Of a DNA stretch of 64,000 nucleotides, positions 17,217 through 26,661 are shown in pieces. The stretch is from Sphingomonas sp. Y38-1Y. Its GTDB lineage: Bacteria > Pseudomonadota > Alphaproteobacteria > Sphingomonadales > Sphingomonadaceae. The DNA is taken from the NCBI RefSeq assembly GCF_032391395.1, contig NZ_CP135916.1, positions 806,001-870,000 of the forward strand, written 5' to 3'. Position 1 is the stretch's first letter. Each line of letters starts with the position of its first letter. The notes beneath the pieces are model-generated. The model had not been told where the DNA came from. It ran no database searches and saw only the letters and a program-made list of their open reading frames with translations. The position numbers and the translations under genes are program-made.

Positions 17217-17238
17217 GGTAATCTGGAGGATGTTGTAA

Positions 17239-19581
17239 CTAGGCGAAATCCCGCGCCGTCAGCCGCACCGCCCGGCCGGGCGCCAGCCGCACCTGTTTTT
17301 CCCGGTCGCCGAGCACCACGCGCCGCGTGTCCCCGAGCTCGCCGCGCAGTCGCGAGCTTACGAGCTTGCCGCCGCGCCAGGATAGGTCGAGCGTGCCGCG
17401 CCCCTTTAGTCGCACGCCGCTCACCGAACCCTGCGGCCAAGCGCTCGGCAGCGCCGGGAGCAGCAGCAGCGTGTCGCCGCGATCCTGGACGAGCATCTCC
17501 AGCATCCCCGCCGCACCGCCGAAATTGCCGTCGATCTGGAAGGGCGGATGCGCGTCGAACAGGTTGGGATAGGTGCGCTCCGGCCCGAGCAGGAAGCGGA
17601 GGATGCGGTGTGCGTGGTCGCCGTCGCGGAGCCGGGCCCAAAGGTTGATCCGCCACGCCGTCGCCCAGCCCGTGGCCTCGTCACCGCGAAGCTCGAGTGT
17701 GCGCTTGGCCGCGGCGGCGAGTGCGGGCGTGGTGTCGGGCGCGATCTGGTGGCTGGGGTAGAGGGCGTAGAGGTGCGAGACGTGGCGGTGGTTGCGCTCG
17801 GGCGCTTCCATGTCCCAATCCTCGGCCCATTCCTGAAGCTGGCCGGCCTTGCCGACGCGGTCGGGGGCGAGGCGCGCGCGGGCCGCCGCCATCGCGCGCG
17901 TGCCCTCATCCTCGCGGCCGAGGATGCGTGCGGCCTCGCTGACGCGGTCGAACAGGTCGCGGAGGATCTGGTTGTCCATTGCCGGACCCGCGCACAGCGC
18001 GCCGCCGAACGGATGCTGGTTCTCCGGGCTGATGCTGGGATTGGTGACGAGGTGGCCGGTCTTCGGATCGCGCTGGAGCGTGTCGACGAAGAACAACGCC
18101 GCGCCGTGCAGCACCGGAAAGACCCGCTCAAGAAAGGCGCGGTCGCGGCCATAGTCCCAGCGATCCCACAGGTGCAGCGCCAGCCATGCGCCGCCGGTCG
18201 GCCACAAGCCCCATTGCGGCCCGTCGATCGGCGCGGTCGCGCGCCACAGGTCGGTGTTGTGGTGGCAAAGCCAGCCGCGCGCGCCGTACATCTCACGCGC
18301 GGTGCGGGCACCGGTGACCGCCAGTTCCTCGACCATGCGGATCAGCGGCTCGGTACATTCGGGCAGCGCCGCCGCTTCGGCGGGCCAGTAGTTCATCTCG
18401 GTATTGATGTTGATCGTGTACTTGCTTTCCCAGGGCGGGGTGGGGCGGTCGTTCCAGATGCCCTGGAGATTGGCGGGCTGCGTTCCCGGACGCGACGAGC
18501 CGATCAGCAGATACCGGGCATAATCGAAATAGAGCGCGGCGAGCGCTGGGTCGTCGCCCGTCCGCATCGCCTGCACGCGCTGGTCGGTGGGCAGGTCGGG
18601 ACCGTCGCCGAGGTCGAGGCGGACGCGATCGAACAGGCGGCGATGCTCGGTGGTCGAGGCCGCGGCGATGGTGGCAAAGGACTTGGCCGAGGCGCGTGCG
18701 ATCTGGTCGCGGGTGGTCGCCGCGGGGTCGCCGGACGTGTCGTCGAAGCGGCGGAAATTGGTGGCGATCGCGATCAGCAGCGTCACGGCATCGGCGCCGG
18801 CAACCATCAGCGCGTCGCCGGCAGCGGAGACGCGGCCGCCGTCCGGCAGCACGCGCAGGCGCGCCTCGAACCGGATCGCGGCGGGGGCGGGACGTTCCTT
18901 CTGCGGATCGCCGCTCCCCGACAGGACCAGCGTGTCGTCGCCCTCGGCTGCGGCGCGCCACTGCTTCAACGGACAGCTATAGCCCAGCCGCGCGTTGATC
19001 GCGCCGGGCTGGTCGGCCTCGATCCGCACCGCAATGACCTGATCGACAGGGGAGGCGAGGACGCGGCGGCGATAGGTGACGCCGCCCGCGGTCCAGCGCG
19101 TTTCGGCGACCGCGGTGCCGATGTCGAGGCTGCGGCGATAGCCCGTCACGTCCGCATCCGCGCCGGGCATGTCGATGAGGAGGCTGCCGGCGGTCTGATA
19201 GGGTGCCTGCTTGATCGGCACCGCCATCACGTCGGCGCTGGCGAGCTTCTCGGCCTCGGCGAACTTGCCGGCGAAGACGAGCGCGCGGACGCGGTCGAGC
19301 GCCCCCTTTGCGCGCGGGTTGACGGGATCATAGGGCGCGCCCGCCCAGACCGTGTCTTCATTGAGCTGGAGCTGTTCCTTGGCGGTGCCGCCGAAGATCA
19401 TCGCGCCGAGCCGGCCATTGCCGACCGGCAGCGCCTCCGTCCATTTCGCCGCGGGCTGCGTGTACCAGAGCTCGTGCCGGTTCGGCCGGCTGCGGCGCTG
19501 TGCGGCGGCGGGGAGGGCCAGGGCCGCCGCGCCGCCCGATGCCGCCGCCAGTGCGCCGCGCCGCGTGATTCCGCTGGTCAT
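17239..19581 (-). CDS. Glycoside hydrolase family 95 (alpha-L-fucosidase / alpha-L-galactosidase)
   Basis: 780 residues, the usual GH95 size. The N-terminus has a Tat-like signal (SGITRRGALAAASGGAAA, cleavage near AAAQ), so export is likely. Domain order is an N-terminal beta-sandwich starting HELWYTQPAAKWTEALPVGNG, an (alpha/alpha)6 barrel and a C-terminal beta domain. Family marks are LNEDTVWAG, LQGIWND, NTEMNYWPAE, NPSISPEN and, near residue 580, QEWAEDWD with the likely catalytic acid. It cleaves alpha-1,2-linked fucose or L-galactose at chain ends, as in xyloglucan or pectin side chains. The start at 19581 is preceded by a purine-rich AGGGAGAGGACC. It is divergent from the acetylesterase with a LacI-type operator candidate between them. 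Confidence 0.93.
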   Translation of the reverse strand: MTSGITRRGALAAASGGAAALALPAAAQRRSRPNRHELWYTQPAAKWTEALPVGNGRLGAMIFGGTAKEQLQLNEDTVWAGAPYDPVNPRAKGALDRVRALVFAGKFAEAEKLASADVMAVPIKQAPYQTAGSLLIDMPGADADVTGYRRSLDIGTAVAETRWTAGGVTYRRRVLASPVDQVIAVRIEADQPGAINARLGYSCPLKQWRAAAEGDDTLVLSGSGDPQKERPAPAAIRFEARLRVLPDGGRVSAAGDALMVAGADAVTLLIAIATNFRRFDDTSGDPAATTRDQIARASAKSFATIAAASTTEHRRLFDRVRLDLGDGPDLPTDQRVQAMRTGDDPALAALYFDYARYLLIGSSRPGTQPANLQGIWNDRPTPPWESKYTININTEMNYWPAEAAALPECTEPLIRMVEELAVTGARTAREMYGARGWLCHHNTDLWRATAPIDGPQWGLWPTGGAWLALHLWDRWDYGRDRAFLERVFPVLHGAALFFVDTLQRDPKTGHLVTNPSISPENQHPFGGALCAGPAMDNQILRDLFDRVSEAARILGREDEGTRAMAAARARLAPDRVGKAGQLQEWAEDWDMEAPERNHRHVSHLYALYPSHQIAPDTTPALAAAAKRTLELRGDEATGWATAWRINLWARLRDGDHAHRILRFLLGPERTYPNLFDAHPPFQIDGNFGGAAGMLEMLVQDRGDTLLLLPALPSAWPQGSVSGVRLKGRGTLDLSWRGGKLVSSRLRGELGDTRRVVLGDREKQVRLAPGRAVRLTARDFA

Positions 19582-19620
19582 TGGTCCTCTCCCTGCCGCT
19601 TGTTGCGCTTCTGGGCGCGT

Positions 19621-19632
19621 GATAGCGGTATC
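19621..19632. promoter_or_regulatory. LacI-family operator candidate between GH95 and acetylesterase
   Basis: GATAGCGGTATC is a palindrome at 10 of 12 positions, centred on CG. It shares GATAGCG with the operator candidate at 7445. It lies 40 bases from the GH95 start and 29 bases from the acetylesterase start, so one site could govern both genes. Confidence 0.45.
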
Positions 19633-19660
19633 AGATACGATAAAGAAGAGAGGGAGCAGG

Positions 19661-21604
19661 ATGGGGGCGATCCTTAGGCGGGTGAGCATGGCCGCGGCGT
19701 TGCTGGTGGGGGCCGGCGCGGCGCGAGCCGAACCGGTGATCCTGACGCCGATGAGCGACCATGCGGTGATCCAGCAGGGCACGCCGATCGTCGTCACCGG
19801 GCGGGCCGATCCCGGCGAGGCCGTGGCGGTGAAGCTCGGTTCGGCAAGCCGGCGGGTAACCGCGGGGCGCGACGGCAGCTGGCGCGCGGTGCTGCCGGCG
19901 ATGCGGGCCGGGGGCGGCGCGCTGCGGCTGACCGCGACGGGCAAGGGCGGCGTCGTCGCGACGGTCGACGACCTCCTGATCGGCGACGTCTGGCTCTGCT
20001 CGGGTCAGTCGAACATGGAGTTCGAGACGCGCCAGACCCTGAATGGCGGCGGCATCGTCGCGGGATCGGCCGATCCGGAGATCCGCCTGCTCTCGATGGA
20101 GCACAAGGTGGCGTTCTCGCCCGAGACGCCGCTCGCGCCGCGTCCCGCGTGGACGGCGGCTGGGCCGGACAGCGTCGCCGGTTTTTCGGCGGCCTGCTAC
20201 CTGATGGTCAAGCAGCTCAAGGCCGAGCGCAAGGTGCCGATGGGCGCGATCGATTCGAGCTGGGGCGGCACGCAGATCCGGCCCTGGATCCCAAGCGAGG
20301 ACGCCGCCGCGCTGCCCGGCATGGGCGAGGATGTGGGCCTGCTCGCGCTTTATCAGCGCGATCCGGTGGCGGCGACCGGCCGCTTCGCTGAGCGCTGGGG
20401 AACGTGGTGGCGTGGCCTGAGCGGCGATGCGCCGGGGCAGGAGCCGTGGAACGCACCCGACCGCCGCCGGTGGAAGCCGGTGCCGGGCATGACCTTCTGG
20501 GAGCAATGGGGCGTGTCGGAGATGGCCAGCCTCAACGGCACCGTCTTCTTCCGCAAGACCGTCATGCTGCCGCGGGTCGGCGGCGATGCGGTGCTGGAGC
20601 TGGGCGGGATCGACGAGCTCGACACCGTGTGGGTCAACGGCGTCGCGGTGGGATCGAGCTTCGGCTGGGGCAGTCCGCGCCGCTATCCCGTGCCCGCGCG
20701 CGCGCTGAAGGCCGGGGCGAACGAGATCGTCGTCGCGGTGACCGACACCTATGGGCCCGGCGGCATGAACGGCCCGGCGGCGGCGATGCAGCTGACGCCC
20801 GCGGGCGGCGCGCCGGTGCCGATCGGCGAGGGCTGGCGCTACAGCATCGCCGACGAGCCGGGTGCGACGGCGGTCCCGCGCGTGCCGTGGGAGAGCCATG
20901 CTGGGCTGGCGACGCTCTACAACGGGATGATCGCGCCGCTCGGCCCGATCGCGCTGAAGGGTGTCGCCTGGTACCAGGGCGAAAGCGACGTCGGAAAGCC
21001 CGGATACGACCGGCGCATGGCGGCGCTGATGGCGGGGTGGCGGCGCCAGTTCAGGTCGCCGGACCTGCCGTTCCTGATCGTGGGCCTGGCCGACTATGGC
21101 GCGCCGCCGATCGCGCCGACCGACAGCGGCTGGGGCGTGGTGCGCAACGAGCAGCGGCTGGCGGCGAAGAACGACCGCGCGGCGGCGATCGTCACCGCGG
21201 TCGATATCGGCGAGCGGACCGACATCCATCCGGCCAACAAGAACACGCTGGCCGAGCGGCTCGCCCGCGCGGCCAACGTCCTCGCTTATGGCGCCAAGCA
21301 GTCGGCGTCCGGTCCATTGATCGAGAGCGCAAGTCTGGAGGGGAGCGACGTGGTGCTGCGCTTCACCGGCGTGACGGGCGCGCTGCATGCGTGGAGCGCG
21401 GCGGGGCCGATCGGGTTCGAGCTGTGCGGCGGCGGGTCGTGCCGGTTCGCCGAGGGGCGGGTCATGGGCGACCGCGTAGTGCTGCGCGGCGACGGGCGAC
21501 CGGTGGAGCGCGTCCGCTATGCCTTTGCCGACGCGCCGGTGGTCAATACCTTTGACGAGGCGCCGCTGCCGGTGGTTCCTTTCGAGATCGCGGTGGGCCG
21601 CTGA
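19661..21604 (+). CDS. Sialate O-acetylesterase-like SGNH esterase with galactose-binding-like domain
   Basis: 647 residues with a signal peptide (to about residue 23, ARA-EP). Family marks are GQSNMEF with the nucleophile Ser117, a middle beta-sandwich segment (LNGTVFFRKTVMLP ... DTVWVNGVAVG) typical of sialate O-acetylesterases, GVAWYQGESD, and DIHPANK with Asp521/His523 completing the triad. Despite the family name, proteins like this in plant-polysaccharide clusters often remove acetyl groups from hemicellulose or pectin, which fits here. The ATG at 19661 follows AGAGAGGGAG. It is divergent from GH95 and 67 bases upstream of sdaA. Confidence 0.9.
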   Translation: MGAILRRVSMAAALLVGAGAARAEPVILTPMSDHAVIQQGTPIVVTGRADPGEAVAVKLGSASRRVTAGRDGSWRAVLPAMRAGGGALRLTATGKGGVVATVDDLLIGDVWLCSGQSNMEFETRQTLNGGGIVAGSADPEIRLLSMEHKVAFSPETPLAPRPAWTAAGPDSVAGFSAACYLMVKQLKAERKVPMGAIDSSWGGTQIRPWIPSEDAAALPGMGEDVGLLALYQRDPVAATGRFAERWGTWWRGLSGDAPGQEPWNAPDRRRWKPVPGMTFWEQWGVSEMASLNGTVFFRKTVMLPRVGGDAVLELGGIDELDTVWVNGVAVGSSFGWGSPRRYPVPARALKAGANEIVVAVTDTYGPGGMNGPAAAMQLTPAGGAPVPIGEGWRYSIADEPGATAVPRVPWESHAGLATLYNGMIAPLGPIALKGVAWYQGESDVGKPGYDRRMAALMAGWRRQFRSPDLPFLIVGLADYGAPPIAPTDSGWGVVRNEQRLAAKNDRAAAIVTAVDIGERTDIHPANKNTLAERLARAANVLAYGAKQSASGPLIESASLEGSDVVLRFTGVTGALHAWSAAGPIGFELCGGGSCRFAEGRVMGDRVVLRGDGRPVERVRYAFADAPVVNTFDEAPLPVVPFEIAVGR

Positions 21605-21619
21605 TCGACAGTTTCAACT

Positions 21620-21631
21620 GAAACCGTTATC
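21620..21631. promoter_or_regulatory. Weak LacI-type operator candidate upstream of sdaA
   Basis: GAAACCGTTATC (inverse GATAACGGTTTC) agrees with GATAGCGGTATC at 10 of 12 bases but is itself only partly palindromic. It sits in the short gap between the acetylesterase and sdaA, about 41 bases before the sdaA start. The call rests on similarity alone. Confidence 0.25.
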
Positions 21632-21671
21632 CTTCCGCGTCGCCAGCGCGCGACGCGGAGAGGAGGCGGCG

Positions 21672-23036
<1,365 letters not shown>

Positions 23037-23046
23037 GATCGAACTG

Positions 23047-23169
23047 ATCCTCCCCGGCACGGGGAGGTGGCAGCCGTAGGCTGACGGAGGGGGCGGGCCG
23101 CAGGCGCTACGCTCGCGGCGATACCCCTCCACCGCCTTCGGCGGTCCCCCTCCCCGTGCCGGGGAGGAT
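23047..23169. repeat. Large palindromic repeat between convergent sdaA and GH3
   Basis: ATCCTCCCCGGCACGGGGAGG (23047-23067) is a 21-base arm repeated exactly in inverse at 23149-23169; the last base abuts the GH3 stop codon. Inside the right half ACCGCCTTCGGCGGT forms a further small hairpin. The elements at 50270 and 50680 belong to the same family (CCCTCC, GGTGGAGGGG). It probably separates convergent transcripts. Confidence 0.8.
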
Positions 23170-23170
23170 C

Positions 23171-25462
23171 CTATGCCAGCGTGAACTCGCCCGACACGCC
23201 CTCCGCCTCTGCCGACGGCGCGATCCAGAGGCGGAACTTGCCCGCCTCGACCGTCGGCTTGAGGTCGGTGCCGATGAAGGTGAGGTCGTCGCGGCGGAGC
23301 GTGAACGCCACCCGCTGCGATGCGCCGGGGGCGAGGCGAACCTTGCGGAACGCCTTGAGCTCGCGGACCGGCCGGGTGATGCTGGCGGTGACGTCGCGGA
23401 TGTAGAGCTGGACGACTTCCTCCGCCGCGCGCGTGCCCGAGTTGGTGATCGTCGCCGCCACCTCGATCGTGCCGCCGGCGTTCAGCACCCCGCCGCCGGC
23501 CTCCAGGTTCGAATAAGCGATCCGGCCATAGGTGAGGCCGTGCCCGAACGGGAAGCGCGCGCGGTTGAGCGTCTCGCGGAAATGCGCCTTGTAGGGCTCG
23601 GGCTTGTCGCCGGGATTGGGACGGCCGGTCGCCTTGTGCGCGTAGTGATAGGGCGACTGCCCGCTCTCGAACGGGAAGCTGACGGGCAGGCGTGCCGACG
23701 GGCTCTGCACTCCGAACAGGATGTCGGCGGTCGCCGGGCCGCTTTCCGACCCCAGGAACCACGCCGCGAGGATCGCCGGCGCCTCGACCACCGCGCCGTG
23801 GAGCGCGAGGCCGCGGCCGTGGCGCAGCACGACGACGATCGGCTTGCCCGTCGCGGCGACCGCTTCAGCGAGCGCCATCTGAGCGGACGGGATGACGATG
23901 TCGGTGCGCGACTGTGCCTCGCCCGACATGCCCTGGCTCTCGCCGATCGCAAGGACGACGATGTCGGCCGCCTGTGCCGCGGCGACGGCGGCCTCGATCC
24001 CGCCCGCGATCGGCGCGTCGATCGCCGAGCCGTCGACTGCGGTGACGAGGCTGGCGTCGGAGACGGCGGCGCGGACGCCGGTGAGGAGGTCGGTCGCCTC
24101 GGCATCGGTGCCATAGACGTTCCACGGGCCGATCAGCTCGCGCTTCCCCTGCACGAACGGGCCGATCAACGCGATGCGCTTGCCCGAGCGGGGAAGGGGG
24201 AGGAGGTCGCCCTCGTTCTTGAGCAGTACGATCGACTTGGCCGCGGCCTCGCGGGCGAGGGCGAGATGCGCCTTCGTCCGGATGCGCGTCTTTTCTCGCC
24301 GGGGATCGATGCGGCGGAAGGGATCGTCGAACAGGCCGAGCTTCTCCTTCAAGGCCAGCACGCGGCCGACCGCCTCGTCCAGTCGCGCCATCGGCACCTC
24401 GCCCTTGGCGACGAGGTTGGGTAGGTGGCGGATGTAGAAGCTCGACTGCATCGACATGTCGACACCCGCCAGGAAGGCGAGCTTCGCGGCTTCACGCTCG
24501 TCGGCGGCAAAGCCGTGGTCGATCAGCTCCATGTCGCCGGTATAGTCGGAGACGACGAGGCCGCCCCAATTCCACTCCTTGCGGAGCAGGTCGGTCAGCA
24601 GCCATTTGTTGGCGGTGGCGGGGATGCCCGACAGTTCGTTGAAGCTCGCCATCGTCGTCGCGGCGCCGGCATCGAACGCGGCCTGGAAGGGCGGGAAATA
24701 GATCTCGCGCAGCGTCCGTTCGGACACGTCGACGCTGTTATAGTCGAGCCCCGCCTCCGCCGCGCCATAGGCGGCGAAATGCTTGGCGCACGCCGCCATC
24801 GCATCGTCGGCGGTAAGGCCCTTGGTGCCCTGGAACCCGCGCACGCGCGCGGTCGCCATCAGCCGGCCGAGCAGCACGTCCTCGCCCGCGCCCTCGATCC
24901 CGCGGCCCCAGCGCTGGTCGCGGGCGATGTCGACCATCGGCGCGAAGTTCCAGTCGATGCCCGCCGCGGTCGCCTCCACCGCCGCGGCTCGGGCGGTGCG
25001 CTCGGCGAGGTCAGGATCGAAGCTGCCTGCCTCCGCCAACGGCATCGGGAAGACGGTGCGGAAGCCGTGGATGACGTCGGCGGCGAAGATCAGCGGCACC
25101 TTCAGTCGCGACTCGCGCACCGCGACGGTCTGCATCCGTCGCGCCATCGCCGCGCCATTGCCATTGAACACGCCGCCCAGCCGGCCCGTCCGCGTCTCCT
25201 CCAGCTGCCCCTCGAAGCTGTTGTTGCCCGCGGGCGGGTTGAGCGTCGTCGCCGCGCCGCCGGCCCAGGCCGCGGCCATCAGCGTCACCTGGCCCGCCTT
25301 TTCCTCGACCGTCATCCTGGCGATCAGATCGCGGACGCGCGCCGACACGCCGCCTTCGGTCGCCTGGGCGAGGAGCGCGCGCGCGGGCGAGGTCGCCCAG
25401 GCCGCGGCGGCGCCCGCACCGATCATCAGGGCGCGGCGGGACAGGCGGGGCGAGTGCGGCAA
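23171..25462 (-). CDS. Glycoside hydrolase family 3 (BglX-like beta-glucosidase)
   Basis: 763 residues from the proposed TTG start at 25462. That start has GAGAGGAG seven bases upstream and gives PHSPRLSRRALMIGAG, a Tat signal peptide. An in-frame ATG at 25528 would add 22 polar residues and has no clear ribosome site. GH3 marks are ADVIHGFRTVFP, WGRGIEGAGEDVLLG, KHFAAYGA and LVVSDYTGD with the nucleophile Asp306; the second domain has IVLLKNEGDLLPL and a fibronectin-III-like domain ends the protein (VTNSG-type ITNSGTRAAEEVVQLY). Such periplasmic enzymes hydrolyse beta-gluco-oligosaccharides. It is divergent from the LacI regulator. With the GH144 gene nearby, sophoro-oligosaccharides are a plausible substrate. 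Confidence 0.93.
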   Translation of the reverse strand: MPHSPRLSRRALMIGAGAAAAWATSPARALLAQATEGGVSARVRDLIARMTVEEKAGQVTLMAAAWAGGAATTLNPPAGNNSFEGQLEETRTGRLGGVFNGNGAAMARRMQTVAVRESRLKVPLIFAADVIHGFRTVFPMPLAEAGSFDPDLAERTARAAAVEATAAGIDWNFAPMVDIARDQRWGRGIEGAGEDVLLGRLMATARVRGFQGTKGLTADDAMAACAKHFAAYGAAEAGLDYNSVDVSERTLREIYFPPFQAAFDAGAATTMASFNELSGIPATANKWLLTDLLRKEWNWGGLVVSDYTGDMELIDHGFAADEREAAKLAFLAGVDMSMQSSFYIRHLPNLVAKGEVPMARLDEAVGRVLALKEKLGLFDDPFRRIDPRREKTRIRTKAHLALAREAAAKSIVLLKNEGDLLPLPRSGKRIALIGPFVQGKRELIGPWNVYGTDAEATDLLTGVRAAVSDASLVTAVDGSAIDAPIAGGIEAAVAAAQAADIVVLAIGESQGMSGEAQSRTDIVIPSAQMALAEAVAATGKPIVVVLRHGRGLALHGAVVEAPAILAAWFLGSESGPATADILFGVQSPSARLPVSFPFESGQSPYHYAHKATGRPNPGDKPEPYKAHFRETLNRARFPFGHGLTYGRIAYSNLEAGGGVLNAGGTIEVAATITNSGTRAAEEVVQLYIRDVTASITRPVRELKAFRKVRLAPGASQRVAFTLRRDDLTFIGTDLKPTVEAGKFRLWIAPSAEAEGVSGEFTLA

Positions 25463-25535
25463 GGGGCGTCTCCTCTCTTCGGATGACCGTTCAAACGGCC
25501 ACGATGAATCGTTGTTGCGGCGGGTCATAGTTTCA

Positions 25536-25549
25536 TGTAACCGGTTTCA
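25536..25549. promoter_or_regulatory. LacI-family operator between GH3 and lacI-type regulator
   Basis: TGTAACCGGTTTCA is palindromic at 12 of 14 positions with AACCGGTT perfect and centred on CG, a classic LacI/PurR-type operator. It lies 74 bases from the GH3 start and 71 bases from the regulator start, so it probably allows the regulator to control both GH3 and itself. Confidence 0.6.
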
Positions 25550-25619
25550 GCAAGGGCGAAGGAGCCGAATGGTCCCCTGCCGCTCCAACAAGGTTTCAGG
25601 TCGAGAGGGTGCGTACCGA

Positions 25620-26609
25620 ATGGCGAATGCCACCATCCGCGATGTCGCGCGCGAAGCGGACGTGTCGGTTGCGTCGGCGTCGCGTGCGCTCAATGGCCGC
25701 GACAATGTCCGTCCGGAACTGCGCGCGCGTGTCGAGGATGCGGCCAAGCGCCTGGGATACGTGCCCCATGCCGGCGCTCGCAGCCTGAGCCTGTCGCGGA
25801 CCGGCGCGATTGGCGTCGTGCTCCCCGACCTGCACGGCGAGTTCTTCTCCGAGTTCGTCCGCGGCATGGATCGTGAGGCGTCGGCACGGCACCTTCACCT
25901 GCTGCTCTCCAACATGCATGCCGATCCCGAGCAGGGGATCGAGGCACTGCGCGCGATGCGCGGGCGCGTCGACGGGCTGGTGGTGATGGCGCCGCAGGTC
26001 GATGCCGACGTGCTCGGCCAGCATCTGCCCGCCAGCGTGCCCGCGGTGCTCGTCAACTGCGCACCCAATCAGCAGCAGCGCGCGGAGCTTCGCATCGACA
26101 ATGCCGCGGGTGCGGCGGCGATGGTCGATCACTTGGTCGCCGGCGGGCGCCGCGCGATCGTCCATGTCGCGGGTCCCGACGGCAACATCGATGCCGAGGA
26201 GCGGCGCCGCGGCTATCTGGACGCGATCGCACGCGCTGGATTGAAGCCGCGTATCGTCGCCGGAACGTTCGAGGAAGCATCGGGCGCCGCCGCCGCGACC
26301 GAGCTTTCGACGGGCGGCGAGCGGTTCGACGCGATCTTCGCCGCCAACGACATGATGGCGATCGGCGCGATGGTCGCGCTTCGCGAGGCGGGGCTGCGCG
26401 TGCCGCGCGACGTCGCGGTCGCCGGGTTCGACGACATCCCGCTCGCGCGGCTGGTCAGCCCGGCGCTGACCACCATCCGTGTCGGCATTGCCGATGCCGG
26501 CGCGCGCGCGGTCGTGCGCCTCGCTGCATTGATCGACGGCGGCGAGGATCATTTCGTCGAAGCAATGGTTCCGAGGCTGGTCGTCCGCGCAAGCGCGGGC
26601 GCCGACTGA
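25620..26609 (+). CDS. LacI-family transcriptional regulator
   Basis: 329 residues. The N-terminal helix-turn-helix (ATIRDVAREADVSVASASRAL, hinge near 45-60 with GYVPHAGARSL) is followed by a periplasmic-binding-protein-like sensor domain (TGAIGVVLPDLHGEF, VDGLVVMAP, FDAIFAANDMMAIGAM, VAGFDDIP). It should bind a sugar and release DNA or be activated by it. The ATG at 25620 is the usual LacI-type start; an in-frame ATG at 25569 with AAGGAG upstream would add 17 residues and is the alternative. It lies 52 bases before the Oar-like receptor and is divergent from GH3, so local control of the GH3-receptor-GH144 block is the simplest view. Confidence 0.93.
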   Translation: MANATIRDVAREADVSVASASRALNGRDNVRPELRARVEDAAKRLGYVPHAGARSLSLSRTGAIGVVLPDLHGEFFSEFVRGMDREASARHLHLLLSNMHADPEQGIEALRAMRGRVDGLVVMAPQVDADVLGQHLPASVPAVLVNCAPNQQQRAELRIDNAAGAAAMVDHLVAGGRRAIVHVAGPDGNIDAEERRRGYLDAIARAGLKPRIVAGTFEEASGAAAATELSTGGERFDAIFAANDMMAIGAMVALREAGLRVPRDVAVAGFDDIPLARLVSPALTTIRVGIADAGARAVVRLAALIDGGEDHFVEAMVPRLVVRASAGAD

Positions 26610-26661
26610 GAGGCTGCATGTCCCCGGTCAAAGAGGGACAAGGTTCAGGGGTAACAAGATC

